Shown here piece after piece: positions 1 through 11,701 of a stretch of DNA of 64,000 bases. Within the stretch, counting starts at the first letter, position 1; the number at the start of each line of letters is the position of its first letter. The stretch is taken from positions 5,657,114 through 5,721,113 of the forward strand of contig NC_066577.1 of NCBI RefSeq assembly GCF_024679095.1, given 5' to 3'. The notes below the pieces were generated by a model that saw only the letters and a list, made by a program, of their open reading frames with translations, made no database searches and was not told the origin of the DNA. The position numbers and the translations under genes were made by a program. The stretch is from Eriocheir sinensis. Lineage: Eukaryota > Arthropoda > Malacostraca > Decapoda > Varunidae.

Positions 1-138
1 GGCATTTATTATTACCATTATCATATTTACCTGTAGCATTTTCCCGCATTTAGTCCGTTCTGCATTCTCATTCCTTTTCGCAGTCATTCATTTTCTCATT
101 TTCCTTATCTCCATATTTCATCAACTTGCCTTCCTTAC

Positions 139-270
139 CAAAAACGTTCTTATCGGTACCAGAATAACGGTACCAAAACGTCCTTATCGGTACCAGAATA
201 ACGGTACCAAAACGTCCTTATCGGTACCAGAATCACGGGACTAAAAACAAAAATTCTATCCGGTACCCAA
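139..270. repeat. 34-bp GGTACC minisatellite
   Basis: About three to four copies of a 34-bp unit, each holding two GGTACC palindromes (spacing 34 between successive AAAACG starts at 141, 175 and 209). The same motif returns in inverted orientation at 4676-4830. No gene is visible in 1-900. Confidence 0.8.
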
Positions 271-539
271 AATATATGGGGTCCTCTCTTCCCCTCCTAC
301 ATATATGATTCTCTCTCCTTTTTCTCTTCTCTCTCCTCCTCTCCTACATATACGATCCTCTCCTCTTCCTCTCCTCCCCTTTCTTCCTCTTTCTTTCAAA
401 ATTCCCAATATTCCCATTTCTTCATTTTTGTTTTCATTCTTTCTTCCTTTTCGTAATCAATTCACTCATTTATATTTTCCATTCATTCCATTCCTTGCTT
501 TCTAGTTCCTTCGTAATCAATTATACTCTCAATCATCAT

Positions 540-546
540 ATGTGTA

Positions 547-608
<62 letters not shown>
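540..608. repeat. (TG)n(AG)n compound microsatellite
   Basis: A TG run passes directly into an AG run. The preceding 300 bases (about 285-500) are pyrimidine-rich low-complexity DNA whose reading frame is only an open run of Ser, Pro, Leu and Phe codons. Confidence 0.9.
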
Positions 609-612
<4 letters not shown>

Positions 613-889
613 ACAAACATACATTAACAAAGAAAGAAAGAAATAATATAAAGACCAAAAAATCCGCCTTTTGCTCTCGACGCAGGAGGCCTCGTCAGAG
701 TACTCGAATCTAATATTTTTTTACGCTCGGTCGCCCCACGGACACAGGGGCATCGGCCGGGCCACACCGACACCTCTGTAGAAGCTCACAGTGTTCGTGT
801 TTGTGCTTAACCGAAGTATAGCGGACGAGAAGCTACGCACTGACGCTCCACTCCGTATGTTACGCCACTCCATGTGACGCCACAACCTC

Positions 890-1910
890 ACAGCGACATG
901 CCTGCTCCTTGCGATTGGAGATGTGTGATTGGGATTGACACAAGGCCCTAAACTCCTTTGAATGCCTCGTAAACAGCTAGAAGAGTCATATCGCAATGCC
1001 TCTCTTACGAATGGAGATGCCCTCAAGTAATGTTTGGGAATGACGTAAGGTCCTAAACTCCTTTGAATGCCTCGTAAACGGCTGGAAGTCATATCGCAAT
1101 GCCTCTCTTACGATCGAAGATGCCGTTAAGTGATGTTTGGGATTGACATAAGGCCCTAAACTCTTTCGAATGCCTCTTAAACGGCTGGAAGTCATATCGT
1201 AATGCCTCTCTTACGAATGGAGATGCCCTCAAGTGATGTTTGGGAATGACGTAAGGTCCTAAACTCCTTCGAATGCCTCGTAAACGGCTGGAAGTCATAT
1301 CGTAATGCCTCTCTTACGAATGGAGATGCCCTCAAGTGATGTTTGGGAATGACATCTAGGCCCTAAACTCCTTTGAATGCCTCGTAAACAGCTAGAAGAG
1401 TCATATCGCAATGCCTCTCTTACGACTGAAGATGCCCTCAAGTAATGTTTGGGAATGACGTCATGGCCCTAAACTCCTTCGAATGCCTCGTAAACGGCTG
1501 GAAGTCATATCGCAATGCCTCTCTTACGAATGGAGATGCCCTCAAGTGATGTTTGGGAATGACATCTAGGCCCTAAACGCCTTCGAATGCCTCGTAAACA
1601 GCTAGAAGACTGAAGATGCCCTCAAGTAATGTTTGGGATTGACAGAAGGCCCTAAACTCCTTCGAATGCCTCGTAAACGGCTGGAAGTCATATCGTAATG
1701 CCTCTCTTACGAATGGAGATGCCCTCAAGCAATGTTTGGGAATGACGTAAGGGCCTAAACTCCTTCGAATGCCTCGTAAACGTCAGGAAGAATCGTATCG
1801 CAATGCCTCTCTTACGACTGAAGATGCCCTCAAGTGATGTTTGGGAATGACGTAATGTCCTAAACTCTTTCTAATGCCTCGTGAATGTGTGGCAGATTCG
1901 TAATAGTAAT
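890..1910. repeat. 103-bp tandem repeat array
   Basis: About nine to ten copies of a roughly 103-bp unit recognised by GCCTCGTAAACGGCTGGAAG and GGAGATGCCCTCAAGTGATG. The period is not a multiple of three. Overlapping minus-strand frames within it are staggered by 103 bp and share no known domain, so I treat it as non-coding. Confidence 0.85.
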
Positions 1911-2260
1911 GCCTCCTTATGATTGGAGATGCCCATTTAGTTTTGGGTGTGGTTCTGGATCCGACAAGGCCCAGCGTTTAACTTAATGCCTTGGTTATGC
2001 TGGAAATCACTCTTATTGTTCTCCCACACCTCACTACGTAACTCCACTTCTTCACGATTTGAGATCCAGTGAAATTAGTTTTGGGTGTGGTTCTGTATCC
2101 AACAAGGGCCAGAGTTTAACCTAATGCCTCGGTTATGCTGGAAATCACTCCTATTGGACTGCCACACCTTCCTACGTAACTCCTGTTCTGTACGATTGGA
2201 GTATCCGTAGAGTGAGTTCAATGCGTACGACTTGGGATATGACGGAAGGGTCAGAGCTAT
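1911..2260. repeat. diverged 138-bp tandem repeat
   Basis: Two copies of a unit starting near 1941 and 2079 (TTTTGGGTGTGGTTCTG), 138 bp apart. They appear to be a diverged continuation of the 103-bp array, sharing words such as AATGCCT and GGAGAT. Confidence 0.6.
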
Positions 2261-3234
2261 CTTAATGTAACTGGCCTTGGCTTATTGAGGAGGAAAGAAA
2301 AGAGGAGGAAAGGGCGAGAAAGAGGAGAGGAAGGGAAGGGGAAAGAGAGGAGAGAGAAAGGCGAAAGAGGAGAGCAGAGAAGAGAAGAGAAGAACGAAAG
2401 GGCAAAGAGTAGAGGAGAGGAAGAGAGAGGATAGGAGCTTCATCTAATGCCTTGTTCAAACGGGCCTAGAAATCTGTCAAATGCCTTCGTAACATTGGAA
2501 ATCAGTCTTGTCAAATGGGTGTCGCTCTCGAGGTAAAACTACACCCCATAGCTCTGCGTGACGCCTCTTTTCCACGCTGCGCTGTGCCTGGAATTCATGG
2601 GTTGGGAGTACGTCAACGGCAGTGGCTTTCTCCAGCGTCCTTACCCCTATACCATACTGAAGTCCTGATCCGAAGCCTTGTAATATAGTCTCGTACGTGT
2701 GTGTGTGTGTGAGAGATAGTCAAGTGCAGCGGATATGCATTTGTCAAGGGCATAGTGCTACAGAAATGGCGTACTAGGTGGGATAGCGCTTTCGACCGTG
2801 CCGTCTGTCCGTTTTTGATGTCCATGTGGTGTGCAGTGTTTTATAACTACGCTTTGTCGTCGCGCTACGTTGGGCGAGTGAGCGTTATGGTCGGTGGGAG
2901 GTATAGCCCATTACATGTAAACTCCTTTGGGGGATATAGTACAATTACGCATTAACGACTTGTCTTGTGACGTGCGGTTCTCTGTGCGACGTTCGTGAGG
3001 GCACCCGTAGATATAACGCTATACTGTGGCTGTCTGTCTGTCTGTCTGCCTGTCTGTCTGTGTCTGTCCGGCCAGCTTACGTAAGGGAGTGTCTCGCTTT
3101 GTAACATCTCTTCGTAGGTGTAGGAGTATATGGTGACAGTGACTTGGTTTTGTAATGAATAGTCGAGTTAGGAGAAAGTTTCGCTGGGATTTGTTAGGAT
3201 TGACAAGTTTCGTATGGATGGTTTTTGCGGCGTT
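2261..3234. other. no recognisable gene
   Basis: It holds a purine-rich tract (2285-2440), a short TG run (2695-2710), a short TCTG run (3029-3060) and otherwise unique sequence. Short open frames on both strands show no domain I recognise. Confidence 0.5.
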
Positions 3235-3243
3235 CGTTAATAC

Positions 3244-3703
3244 CAAAGTCTATATATACCAAGTCAAGTCACTCTGCTTCAAAACTGCGACCGGTACGCG
3301 CAGGGGCGGTTTGGGGCGGAGCAGCGGGATGACGTCATTTGAAGGTAAAAAAAAAATACCCGCCAGTTCAGGGGTGACTAAAGTTGGGGCCGTGTGTGCA
3401 CTTTGGATGTGCATGCTTGCTTGCTTTCACAGCGCGTTCAGGCAAGCCACTGACGAAAAAAATGTCTTTTTATTGTGCTATTGCGTGACTGTAATTCCAA
3501 TGCCTACAAACGGCGGTGTGGGGTGTGAGGGAGGGCATGTTGAAGTGACGGATTTAAATTAGTCCACCTTTCTTCGTTTTCTCTAAATCCCTGTTTCTAC
3601 ATTCTCTAGTTTGGCTCCAAGCAACGTCACGCATAAGCCACGCCTCGGCCGTGTCTCCTCCCACAAACCTGCGTATGGCTTGACTTGGTATATAAAGACT
3701 TAG
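3244..3703 (+). mobile_element. inverted-repeat element A, copy 1
   Basis: A 460-bp non-autonomous DNA element. Its ends are inverted copies of CTAAGTCTATATA...CCAAGTCAAGTC (left 3244-3272; right ending GACTTGACTTGGTATATAAAGACTTAG is the mirror). It is flanked by a 9-bp duplication, CGTTAATAC, at 3235-3243 and 3704-3712. A second copy lies inverted at 32798-33272 with the same interior. An 8-9 bp duplication would fit a Mutator-like or hAT element; no transposase is present. Confidence 0.85.
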
Positions 3704-3718
3704 CGTTAATACGATTAC

Positions 3719-3906
3719 CATTGTCAGATTGTCGTACTCAGAGCATAGTATTTACCGGGTTCTGACGCCTAACTATTGCCAAGATGCATCAGGATATAAC
3801 TCTTTTAACGATAGATATAAATGAGTTTCGTTATTGGAGCCCAGAAGACAGTTTAGGGGTAGGAAGTCAGGAAATATAAGCGGATGAGTACGACAATCTG
3901 GCAATG
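3719..3906. mobile_element. 188-bp inverted-repeat element B
   Basis: The ends are 22-bp inverted repeats with one mismatch (left 3719-3740, right 3885-3906; core CAGATTGTCGTACTCA). The same end sequence occurs alone at 43950 and 44150. No coding capacity. I could not define a target duplication with confidence. Confidence 0.65.
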
Positions 3907-4214
3907 TTGGTTACGATGAAGATTGCTTACGTGGAAAGTTCCAAGACTCACACTCGCTCACCCCCTAAAGATACTATCGCTGGCTGCCTTCGGAATGACA
4001 GATGTCGCTTTACGAGTCTTGCGGAGGGATGGAAAAGTTGAGTTGCCGTCGTGGTGGTTGTTACGTATACTGTAACTTGTTGACCATTGTCGCCTACCTT
4101 AAGAATGACAAAGGAGGGAGTCAAGTCGTGGCTCGAGAATGTTCTAAAACCATCTCGTTATGTACTTAAAAGAGGTCGTTATCAGCCTTACAAAAGACAA
4201 ACAGAGAATGGAAA
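3907..4214. other. no recognisable gene
   Basis: Unique sequence between element B and a CA microsatellite. I see no gene, RNA or repeat signal in it. Confidence 0.4.
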
Positions 4215-4215
4215 G

Positions 4216-4293
<78 letters not shown>

Positions 4294-4296
4294 ACA
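4215..4296. repeat. (CA)n microsatellite
   Basis: About 38 CA dinucleotides with one interruption near the end. It produces Thr-His and Val-Cys frames on the two strands that are artefacts. Confidence 0.97.
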
Positions 4297-4569
4297 GCCA
4301 AGACCAAGCTCTAAAATGCTGTCCTGGCTGGGGAGGAATCCTAAGCCACCTGTGACATCAAGATCAAGGTAAACAAAAGAAGGACGTGACAACCAAACGT
4401 AACACCTGGGTGGGCGCAGCGACGGTATGGCTTTGATGTCTGTCTGTATGGCAAATGGTGGTTTAAAAATAGTGGTGATAGTGGTGGTGGTGGTGGTGTA
4501 GGCCTACCCCTCCCTCTCCCTACCCCCCCCTCCCAACAGTACGTGATGGCCTATAGCGTTACGAGGCAC

Positions 4570-4614
4570 CGCATAATAATAATAAATAATAATAATAGTA
4601 ATAATTATAATGAT
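4570..4614. repeat. imperfect (AAT)n microsatellite
   Basis: Interrupted AAT trinucleotides next to a G/T-rich and C-rich stretch (4460-4540). Confidence 0.8.
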
Positions 4615-4675
4615 GATGGTCCTTGGAAGGGTCGGAGTGACGGGAGGAGCTAACTGCCTTCTGCTGGACCCTGTA

Positions 4676-4835
4676 TTTTGGTACCGGATAGGAGCATTTT
4701 TTGTTTTATGGTACCGATAAGGGCGTTTTGGTACCGTTATTCTGGTACCGATAAGGGCGTTTGGGTACCGTTGTTCTGGTACCGATGAGGACCTTTTGTT
4801 TTGGTGCCGATGTTTTGGGTACCGCAAAGGACCGA
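4676..4835. repeat. GGTACC minisatellite, inverted relative to 139-270
   Basis: About four diverged copies of the 34-bp GGTACC-containing unit, on the opposite strand from the array at the window start. Each copy holds GTACCGATAAGGGCGTTTTG or a variant. Confidence 0.75.
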
Positions 4836-4935
4836 ATTAAGTACATAGGTGTAAATAGGTGATGATTACTCGCTTTTTGAAGGTAAACGGGAGGGGACAA
4901 GGTGACTGTTTAGGCTAAATAAGGATATACTCATG

Positions 4936-4937
<2 letters not shown>

Positions 4938-4992
<55 letters not shown>

Positions 4993-5004
4993 TACACACA
5001 CACG
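4938..5004. repeat. (CA)n microsatellite
   Basis: A CA run with a few CG or TA interruptions, followed by a pyrimidine-rich stretch at 5068-5168. Confidence 0.95.
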
Positions 5005-5309
5005 GACACAGTGTAACGTGAATGTGTTAGTGGAGGAAAAAACTGCACTTGAGGAGAAGACAATTTTTACCTCCCTCTCTCCCTCCCTCCAATACCGACC
5101 CCTCCCTTCCTTCCCTCACTCCCTCCCCCCCCCATCACCCCCTCCCCCCTCCCCCCTCCCTCCCTTCCACTGGTCCCTTGAGTTCAGTGTTTGTAGATTA
5201 TAAGAACACTTAATATTTTTTGTTAGTGGTATAGACGCATTTGTGTGAAGTTTGGCATGTTATTCAATAAAAATGTGAATAACAGGGCTGTGTGTCATTC
5301 ATTGATCCT

Positions 5310-5374
<65 letters not shown>

Positions 5375-5607
5375 CTTTCCGTATCTTTCCTTCCTTCCTT
5401 CCTTCCTTCTTTCTCTACTTTAATCCTTCCCTTCCCTTTCTTTCCTTTCCTTCCTTTCTTCCTTTCTTTCTTTCTTTCTCTCTTTCTTTCTTTCCTTTCC
5501 TTCCTTCCTTTCTTCCTTCCTTCCTTTCTTTCTTCCTTCCTTCCCTTCCTTCCCTTCATTCCTCCCATTCCTTCTTTCTCTACTTTCTTTCCCTTTCCTT
5601 CCTTCCT

Positions 5608-5678
<71 letters not shown>

Positions 5679-5680
5679 AG
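5310..5680. repeat. compound (GT)n-(TTCC/TTTC)n-(GT)n(GA)n tract
   Basis: A GT run (5310-5372), about 235 bases of pyrimidine TTCC/TTTC repeats, a second GT run and a GA run. All six frames look open only because the repeats lack stop codons. Confidence 0.95.
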
Positions 5681-6139
5681 AGAAAGCACAGAGAGGAGGG
5701 AGGGAGAAAGAAGGCCAAAGGGGAGAGAACGAGAAAAGAAAGGAGAGAAACGCTGAAGAGAAGAGGAGAGAAAGGTCACAGAGAACAAAGGTCAATAATA
5801 ATAATAATAATAACAATAATAATAACAACACAGCCACACTAAGACCCAAAATACCCCACAGAAAAACGAGTCAGAGAAAAAATAGAAGAAAATATTAAAA
5901 TTCCTAAGAAATAAATAAAAAAATTAGATTAAAAAGTAGCCTTAATATCGTTCAGAAAAGAGATTAATTACAACACAGCCACACTAAGATATAAAGTAAC
6001 GAAGGGAATGTTGAGTTAGAGCCTTAGAGGGAAAATTAGTAGGCCTATACTGAAGAAATTTAACATAGAGGAAAATGAGAGAACTGGACACACTTAAACT
6101 TAGTCAGAAAAGATATAGATTAACTTGCAACACAACCAC
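5681..6139. other. A/G-rich sequence with (AAT)n, no gene
   Basis: Purine-rich DNA, then an (AAT)n run at about 5793-5828, then A-rich sequence in which a CACAGCCACACTAAGA word recurs (about 5830 and 5975). Confidence 0.6.
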
Positions 6140-7075
6140 ACCAGAGAAAAGGTCAAAGAAGGAAGGAGAGGAGAGAAATAAGGTCATAGAAGGAGAGAGA
6201 AAAAGGTCAAAGGAGAGAGAAAAAAGGTCAGAGGAGAGAAGAGAGAAAAAGGTCAAAGAAGAAAGGAGAGAAGAGAAAAAAGGTCAAAGAAGGAAGGAGA
6301 AGAGAAAAAAAGTCAAAGAAGAAAGGAGAGAAGAGGAAAAAGGTCAAAGAAGAAAGGAGAGAGATGAGAAACAAGGTCAAAGAAGAAAGGAGAGAAGAGA
6401 AAAAAGGTCAAAGAAGGAAGGAGAGAAGAGAAAAAAGGTCAAAGAAGGAAGGAGAGGAGAGAAAAAAGGTCAAAGAAGGAAGGAGAGAAGAGAAAAAAGG
6501 TCAAAGAAGGAAGGAGAGGAGAGAAAAAAGGTCAAAGAAGGAAGGAGAGAAGAGAAAAAAGGTCAAAGAAAAAAGGAGAGAAGAGAAAAAAGGTCAAAGA
6601 AGGAAGGAGAGAAGAGAAAAAAAAGTCAAAGAAGAAAGGAGAGAAGAGAGAAAAAAGATCAAAGGAGGAGAGAGAAAAAAGGTCAAAGAAGGAGAGAAAA
6701 AAAGGTCAAAGAAGAAAGGAGAGAGGAGAGAAAAAAGATCAAAGAAGGAGAGAAAAAAGGTCAAAGAAGGAAGGAGAGAAGAGAGAAAAGGTCAAAGAAA
6801 GGAGAGGAGGAGAGAAAAAAGATCAAAGGAGAGAAAAAAAAAGGTCAAAGAAGGAGAGAGAAAAAAGGTCAAAGAAGAAAAGAGAGAAAAAAAGGTCAAA
6901 GAAGAAAGGGGAGAAGAGAAAAAAGGTCAAAGAAGGAAGGAGAGAAGAGAGAAAGATAAAAGAAGAAAGGAGAGAAGAGAAAAAAGGTTAAAAAAGGAGA
7001 GGTAAAAAAAGAGAAAGGTCAAAGGAGAAAAAAGGTCAAATAATAAGAAGAGGCGAGTAAAAAAGGTCAATAATA
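6140..7075. repeat. 31-bp purine minisatellite
   Basis: About 29 copies of a 31-bp, almost all-purine unit with a single GGTCA word per copy. GGTC starts at 6375, 6406, 6437 and 6468, exactly 31 apart, and later copies vary in length. The 294- and 213-residue Lys/Glu/Arg frames across it are by-products, because the strand has few T and so few stops. Confidence 0.95.
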
Positions 7076-7393
7076 ATAAAAACAACCACACCATGATGAA
7101 CATAACCCCCAGAAAAGGAATTAAATCAAAGAAAATGAAGAAAATATGAGAACCGTCCCTGGGGCAAGACGGACCAAGGCGTCACAACAAAGAGGAGGAA
7201 GGACGGTGCAGGAGGGAGGCCGGAGGAGGAATGGCGTCATATTTTGCTTGATTCCTCCTTTACTATTAGTGCAGAGTGACGCATTTAGTGTGGGGAAGAA
7301 TCAAGGAGGACCCAGGCAGCGACTCAAGGCGGAACAAGTCTCTAAAAGAAGGTAAGATGGGGAGGAATGGTGTGTGTGTGTGTGTGTGTGTGA

Positions 7394-7429
<36 letters not shown>

Positions 7430-7490
7430 AGAAAAGAAAGAAAATAAGAAAAATTGAATGGCTAGTTATGTGTGTGTGTGTGTGTGTGAA

Positions 7491-7536
<46 letters not shown>

Positions 7537-7577
7537 ACTCAGAAAAGAAAGAAAAGAAGGAAAATTGAATGGTTAGT

Positions 7578-7630
<53 letters not shown>

Positions 7631-7640
7631 TTCCCCCGGC
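7076..7640. repeat. compound (GT)n(GA)n microsatellites
   Basis: After about 270 bases of unremarkable sequence come two GT-then-GA blocks (7369-7428 and 7468-7536) separated by a repeated A/G-rich spacer, then a GT run (7580-7629). The block plus spacer is duplicated. Confidence 0.85.
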
Positions 7641-7735
7641 CTGATCACCTGGCACGCCGGGCAGACGCACTTCCGACCAGACAAATGCAAACTGTTAAGA
7701 TTCCCCAGAGCGCACAACCCCATCCATCACACTGA
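7641..7735 (+). pseudogene. LINE reverse-transcriptase fragment, upstream piece
   Basis: Translation gives WHAGQTHFRPDKCKLLRFPR, which matches the segment of LINE reverse transcriptases just after the palm (a D-K-C-K type motif). It stops being LINE-like at about 7735. The next part of the same protein region appears at 8428, so about 690 bases of other sequence lie between the two pieces. Confidence 0.6.
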
Positions 7736-7951
7736 AGGCGGACACACTATACGATGCGGCCGAAAGTGGGCGGAGCATCGTCGGCCATACACACTATAAG
7801 GCGGCCTCACGGAATACCGGACAGCAGCCGTCACTCTGATCCCCACCGCCGCAGCGACGACAACAACACAATATATGTTTTATGTCCACAAACATGGATG
7901 TGTAGTGCTGACTTGCCTGATGGGCGAGCCTCCCATAACCCACTTAGCCAG

Positions 7952-8034
7952 AGGGGTACCTCTTTGGCCGACTGGTAAAGGAGTGGCTCTCCCGTCTCGC
8001 TGGTCGCGGGTTTGATCCCCTGTGCCGGCAAACC
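7952..8034 (+). mobile_element. tRNA-like SINE head
   Basis: It has an A-box-like TGGCCGACTGGT and a B-box-like GGGTTTGATCCCC with tRNA spacing. The sequence does not fold into a clean tRNA with a CCA-proximal acceptor stem, so it looks like the promoter head of a tRNA-derived SINE. It sits in the sequence that interrupts the LINE fragment. Confidence 0.5.
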
Positions 8035-8427
8035 TTTCCTTGTCTGGATTAATTTCTCGTGTGTTTCGTTACACGCAGAGGTCGTGTGGGAGTGGAGTAA
8101 AGAGCAAATTCTGGCATTTCAGATGCCCCTTGTACAGATCAATAAAACTGATCCAGAAGTCTTTATCTATCCAGACGTCAGACATCGTGGAGCATAGAGA
8201 ATGTGTACACCACGGCTGTCAGCGTCACTCTGATAATTCCCGCCACAAGGTGACACACACACACACTGTGAGGCGGCGGGCCACGCCGGAGGGAATTTCA
8301 TACATAAACAGAAGGCCATCCGGCCGTGTCGTGAGGCCGCGCTGCACAAATTACACCCCCACACACTGCCTCATGGCCTCTAGCTCCGCCCACTTTTTGG
8401 CTGCCGGACAGGCCACAACGATGGTGT

Positions 8428-8670
8428 GTGTCCGACTTTACACTTTCCAGAATTCCGACACACAAGTATCTTGGTGTCCACCTCTCCACTAACCTAAAGT
8501 TCAACACCCACATAGACCACATCAGTGCCACAGCCAACAGAACACTGGGGCTCCTGAGGAGGAATTCACATAACTGCACACCTGACATTAAACACATAGT
8601 TTATAACACACTTGTGAGACCAACACTGGAATACTGCTCCACGGTGTGGGATCCTCACACACACACAGAA
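8428..8670 (+). pseudogene. LINE reverse-transcriptase fragment, downstream piece
   Basis: The frame encodes HKYLGVHLSTNLKFNTHID, then ANRTLGLLRRN, then VRPTLEYCSTVWDPHT. These are the thumb and connection motifs of Jockey/CR1-type LINE reverse transcriptases. Catalytic palm motifs are absent. The likeness to the family ends at a CA run near 8660. It pairs with the piece at 7641-7735. A broken, non-functional copy. Confidence 0.85.
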
Positions 8671-8862
8671 ACATTGATAGGTTTGAACAAATCAGGGTTA
8701 AGATTTGTTTTAGTACCGTGCCAGTATTTCATTCCCTACCTTATGAAACATCACTAGCTCTTCATGTATCTTTTCTACAAACGTTCAACAATCATGGAAA
8801 CGCTTTCAAAATCCAATTCAAGGACTATTTATTGTTGAAAATAGGGGATAATATATTCACGA

Positions 8863-8870
8863 AAGCGTAG
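8863..8870. repeat. 8-bp target duplication, left
   Basis: AAGCGTAG immediately precedes the hAT-like element and is repeated exactly at 11702-11709. Confidence 0.9.
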
Positions 8871-9349
8871 TAGGGATGTGCGGTATCGACAGAAATACTG
8901 GTATGGCCGATACCAGTTTCCTGAAATAATACCGGTACACCTCTTACCAGTATAAGTCATGACACCGGTAATACCGGTATTTCCTCAAAATACCAGTAAT
9001 ACCAGTAATGGTATTGAGGGGAAGGTGGAGCGAAATGGAACCCTTAAGGTTTCACTCCAGATTTTGCAGCAATTTTGTTCAATATCCAGAGATAGTTGGT
9101 GTTTTAGGAATCTTTTTTCATCATTAAACAAAATAAACTCTCTTTGGAAGAACTACTTTAGATCCTTTACTCATGAGAATTAAAAAAATAAAATAGCCAC
9201 AGGCGGGCCATTTTGTACAATGGGTGGGGAAAACGGACCTCACATATGGGGCAAAATGGCCCTCATATGGAAATGTTTGGTAACCTGCCAAAACATATGA
9301 TTTGATAGGGAATCACACCAGAAAGATTACTTAACATAAAACTAAAATA

Positions 9350-9705
9350 ATCTAGTTCTTATTCCATTAGAAAATAATTGCTCTTAGGCTCAGTAGCATG
9401 AACAACCATGAATTCTTATAAACTACTCACAAATGAAAAGTGATATTACCTTCCTGAACATAATAGTTCTTATTCCATTACAAAAGTAAATGATCTGTGG
9501 CTCAGTAGCATGAACACCAGTGAACTCTCATGAAACTACTCACAAGTGAAAGTTAAATTACCTTTCTGAACATAAAAGTTCTTATTTCATTACAAAAATA
9601 ACTGTTCTTTGGCTCAGCAGCATGAACAACATGAACTCACAAATGAAAAGTGACGTTACCTTCCTGAACATAAAATTAATATCCATATAAAAGAAACAGA
9701 GAACA
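9350..9705. repeat. about 120-bp tandem repeat inside the hAT-like element
   Basis: Three diverged copies marked by GGCTCAGTAGCATGAAC and GTTCTTATTCCATTA. Confidence 0.75.
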
Positions 9706-9800
9706 CTTTGTCCTTATCTTTGTTCAGTGAAGTTGAGTTACTTAGCAGCAAAAAATAATTATTGTTAGTGGGCCATTTTGCCTCGAGGGCAATGAAAATG

Positions 9801-10131
9801 TTAACCCCTTCACTACGGCTGGGCAAAAACAGCGCCTCGCGTTGTATCCAGGATCGCCGCGCGCCAAATTTCAAATGTCGCTATTGAATATAACAAGTTT
9901 TCAACCATAAACTCAACACAATCATCATGTATTATATATGAAAACATGCAGAATTAAATGGTGCACATAAAGAAACAAATTAATTCATAATTTTGAGATG
10001 TAAGCATAAATATAGAGATAAAATAACTTGTATATTGGCTAAAGCGAGCCAGGATGCAGTATGGGCGTCCTCGGATATGGTACGGGGCACGCAAGGACGC
10101 AGTATACTCGTCCTCGTGTTGAAGGGGTTAA
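9801..10131. mobile_element. 331-bp TTAA-flanked inverted-repeat element
   Basis: It begins TTAACCCCTTCACTACG and ends GTGTTGAAGGGGTTAA, so a short inverted repeat lies directly inside TTAA on both sides. TTAA target duplication is characteristic of the piggyBac superfamily. No transposase. The interior carries a mirrored piece, GCGCCTCGCGTTGTATCCAG, a relative of which lies at about 11420-11450. Confidence 0.75.
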
Positions 10132-11000
10132 CAACAATCTCAGCGGAACAATGGTGGTGCAGAAAAATGTTCCAGTAGTCAGACTCATTCACAGAGCAAC
10201 ACCAAAGAATCAGGCAATAACACATGAAATTATGAGTCACAGTATTCCTACACACACAATTTTATCAGACCCTTACCAATAGATCAGCTGGTGATGAAAT
10301 GTTCTGGGATTTTTCACACACAAACAAACGACGGCGTCCAAACTTGCTCCGATGTTACAGCTGACTAATGAGCCGAGGAGTAAGTCCACATCATTTTCAA
10401 TAGCTGGCAGAAGCTAAACACAGAAAACGGGGTGGTGCACATTACCCACCAAAAGATGAATGAAGACAAAGATAAACAAAAAACACGTCCCCCACCATTC
10501 ATGGGTTGGCCATTCATGGGTTCAACTATGGTTATGTTTACATATATAGTGTAAGGGCAGCAGATAGGCCAAGAGAGCCACGTTCTCACCTCCCCTGCCC
10601 TTGTTAGCCCCGGAATAAGGTAACTATCCCCCCCAAGGAGTGGAATGCAAACAACACAACACTTGTAAGGCAACTAGTGTATTTGAACCATAAACACACG
10701 ACAGACAAACGTACATATAATCCCCCGGCCCGTACAGTCGCTTAGCTAGCTTGAATCATCCCCCACGAACTAATGCATGCACTCACTGGCAACAACACTG
10801 CCGATTAACTTGAAGATGTGGGGGAAGCACTAGCCTAGCTAAGACGTACCTGGGGACTCGGGTCTGTACTCCCAAAAGATGGCAGCAGGAGAAGACTGGA
10901 GAGAGTCGAAGGGTAGCCCAGGCCGTTCAACTTCCCAGCGAACGAGCAGCAGACAAGAGCGAGATGGTACTGGTGTGGTGTCTGGCTGTGTTCTTCCATA

Positions 11001-11155
11001 GATGGCGCCACTATAAACACTTGCCTGCGCCATGACGGGCTGGGGCCAAATACTATCCAGGCCCCTCAAGCAAGCCTACCGCCGCAATAGGCAGAGACGT
11101 AAAAAAAAAAAAAAATAAATAAATAAAATAAAATAAAATAAAATAAAAAAGAGAG
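11001..11155 (+). mobile_element. SINE family 1, 3' part with A-rich tail
   Basis: It carries GATGGCGCCACTATAAACAC and a 3' end reading AGGCAGAGACGT followed by an A-rich tail. These match the 3' half of the SINE at 29126-29483. The tRNA-related head is missing. Confidence 0.8.
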
Positions 11156-11701
11156 AGAAAAAAAAAAGACGCGCTGGCTGGGTAAGAGGCAACTTTTCAC
11201 CAGCCTCACCAAAGCAACCGGCTGAAGCTCTGAAGCACCCCCGAATCCGGTAGAGGGAAACTAACGGTCGGCCGAGGGCAATCTAACTAGCCGACACTCC
11301 CTCGCGCGCTGAGGCCAATGAAACAAGCACTCTTCTCGTTCAGGAGGCACGGAAAAGTGGCTGCCTTGACATATGGGTTAATCATGTCATATTCACTGAT
11401 GCCGTTTCAAAATTAAGCGCGCACGGGAATCCTGGATATGAGGCGCTGCGTGGCCTGTGTTTCGACCGCCAGTAGCCAGCAGTGAAGTCACAACTCAGTG
11501 TCTTGGTATTTACATATTTGAGTAGTTGTTATATTCATGGGGTTGGTGGATTCACTGCTCAACAAAAGAAAAAAATACCGACTTAAAAATACCGGTATAG
11601 TGGTATAACGATGTGATGAAAATACCGTTACCAGTATACTGAAGTGCTGTGATTCCTTCAATACCGAAACTAAAATACCGGTCTACTCGTGCACATCTCT
11701 A

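Larger units (their letters stand above)
8871..11701. mobile_element. 2.83-kb non-autonomous hAT-like element
   Basis: The ends are TAGGGATGTGC (left) and GCACATCTCTA (right), which are inverted copies with one mismatch. They are flanked by a perfect 8-bp duplication, AAGCGTAG. Sub-terminal DNA at both ends is rich in ATACCGGTAT palindromes, as in many hAT ends. No transposase frame is visible. It contains a tandem block (9350-9700), a TTAA-flanked inverted-repeat element (9801-10131) and a SINE tail (11001-11155). It sits downstream of the LINE fragment. The 8-bp duplication is the hAT hallmark; assignment to hAT is by family knowledge. Confidence 0.9.

Noticed and set aside
3155..3562. A 135-residue protein
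   Set aside because: The frame runs across the left end of inverted-repeat element A, and the matching element copy at 32.8 kb does not keep it.
6075..7005. Lys/Glu/Arg-rich proteins of 294 and 213 residues
   Set aside because: Translation of a 31-bp purine minisatellite. The two frames overlap the same array and neither has non-repeat conserved sequence.
7952..8034. A functional tRNA gene
   Set aside because: A and B boxes are visible but no complete cloverleaf could be drawn; more likely a SINE head.
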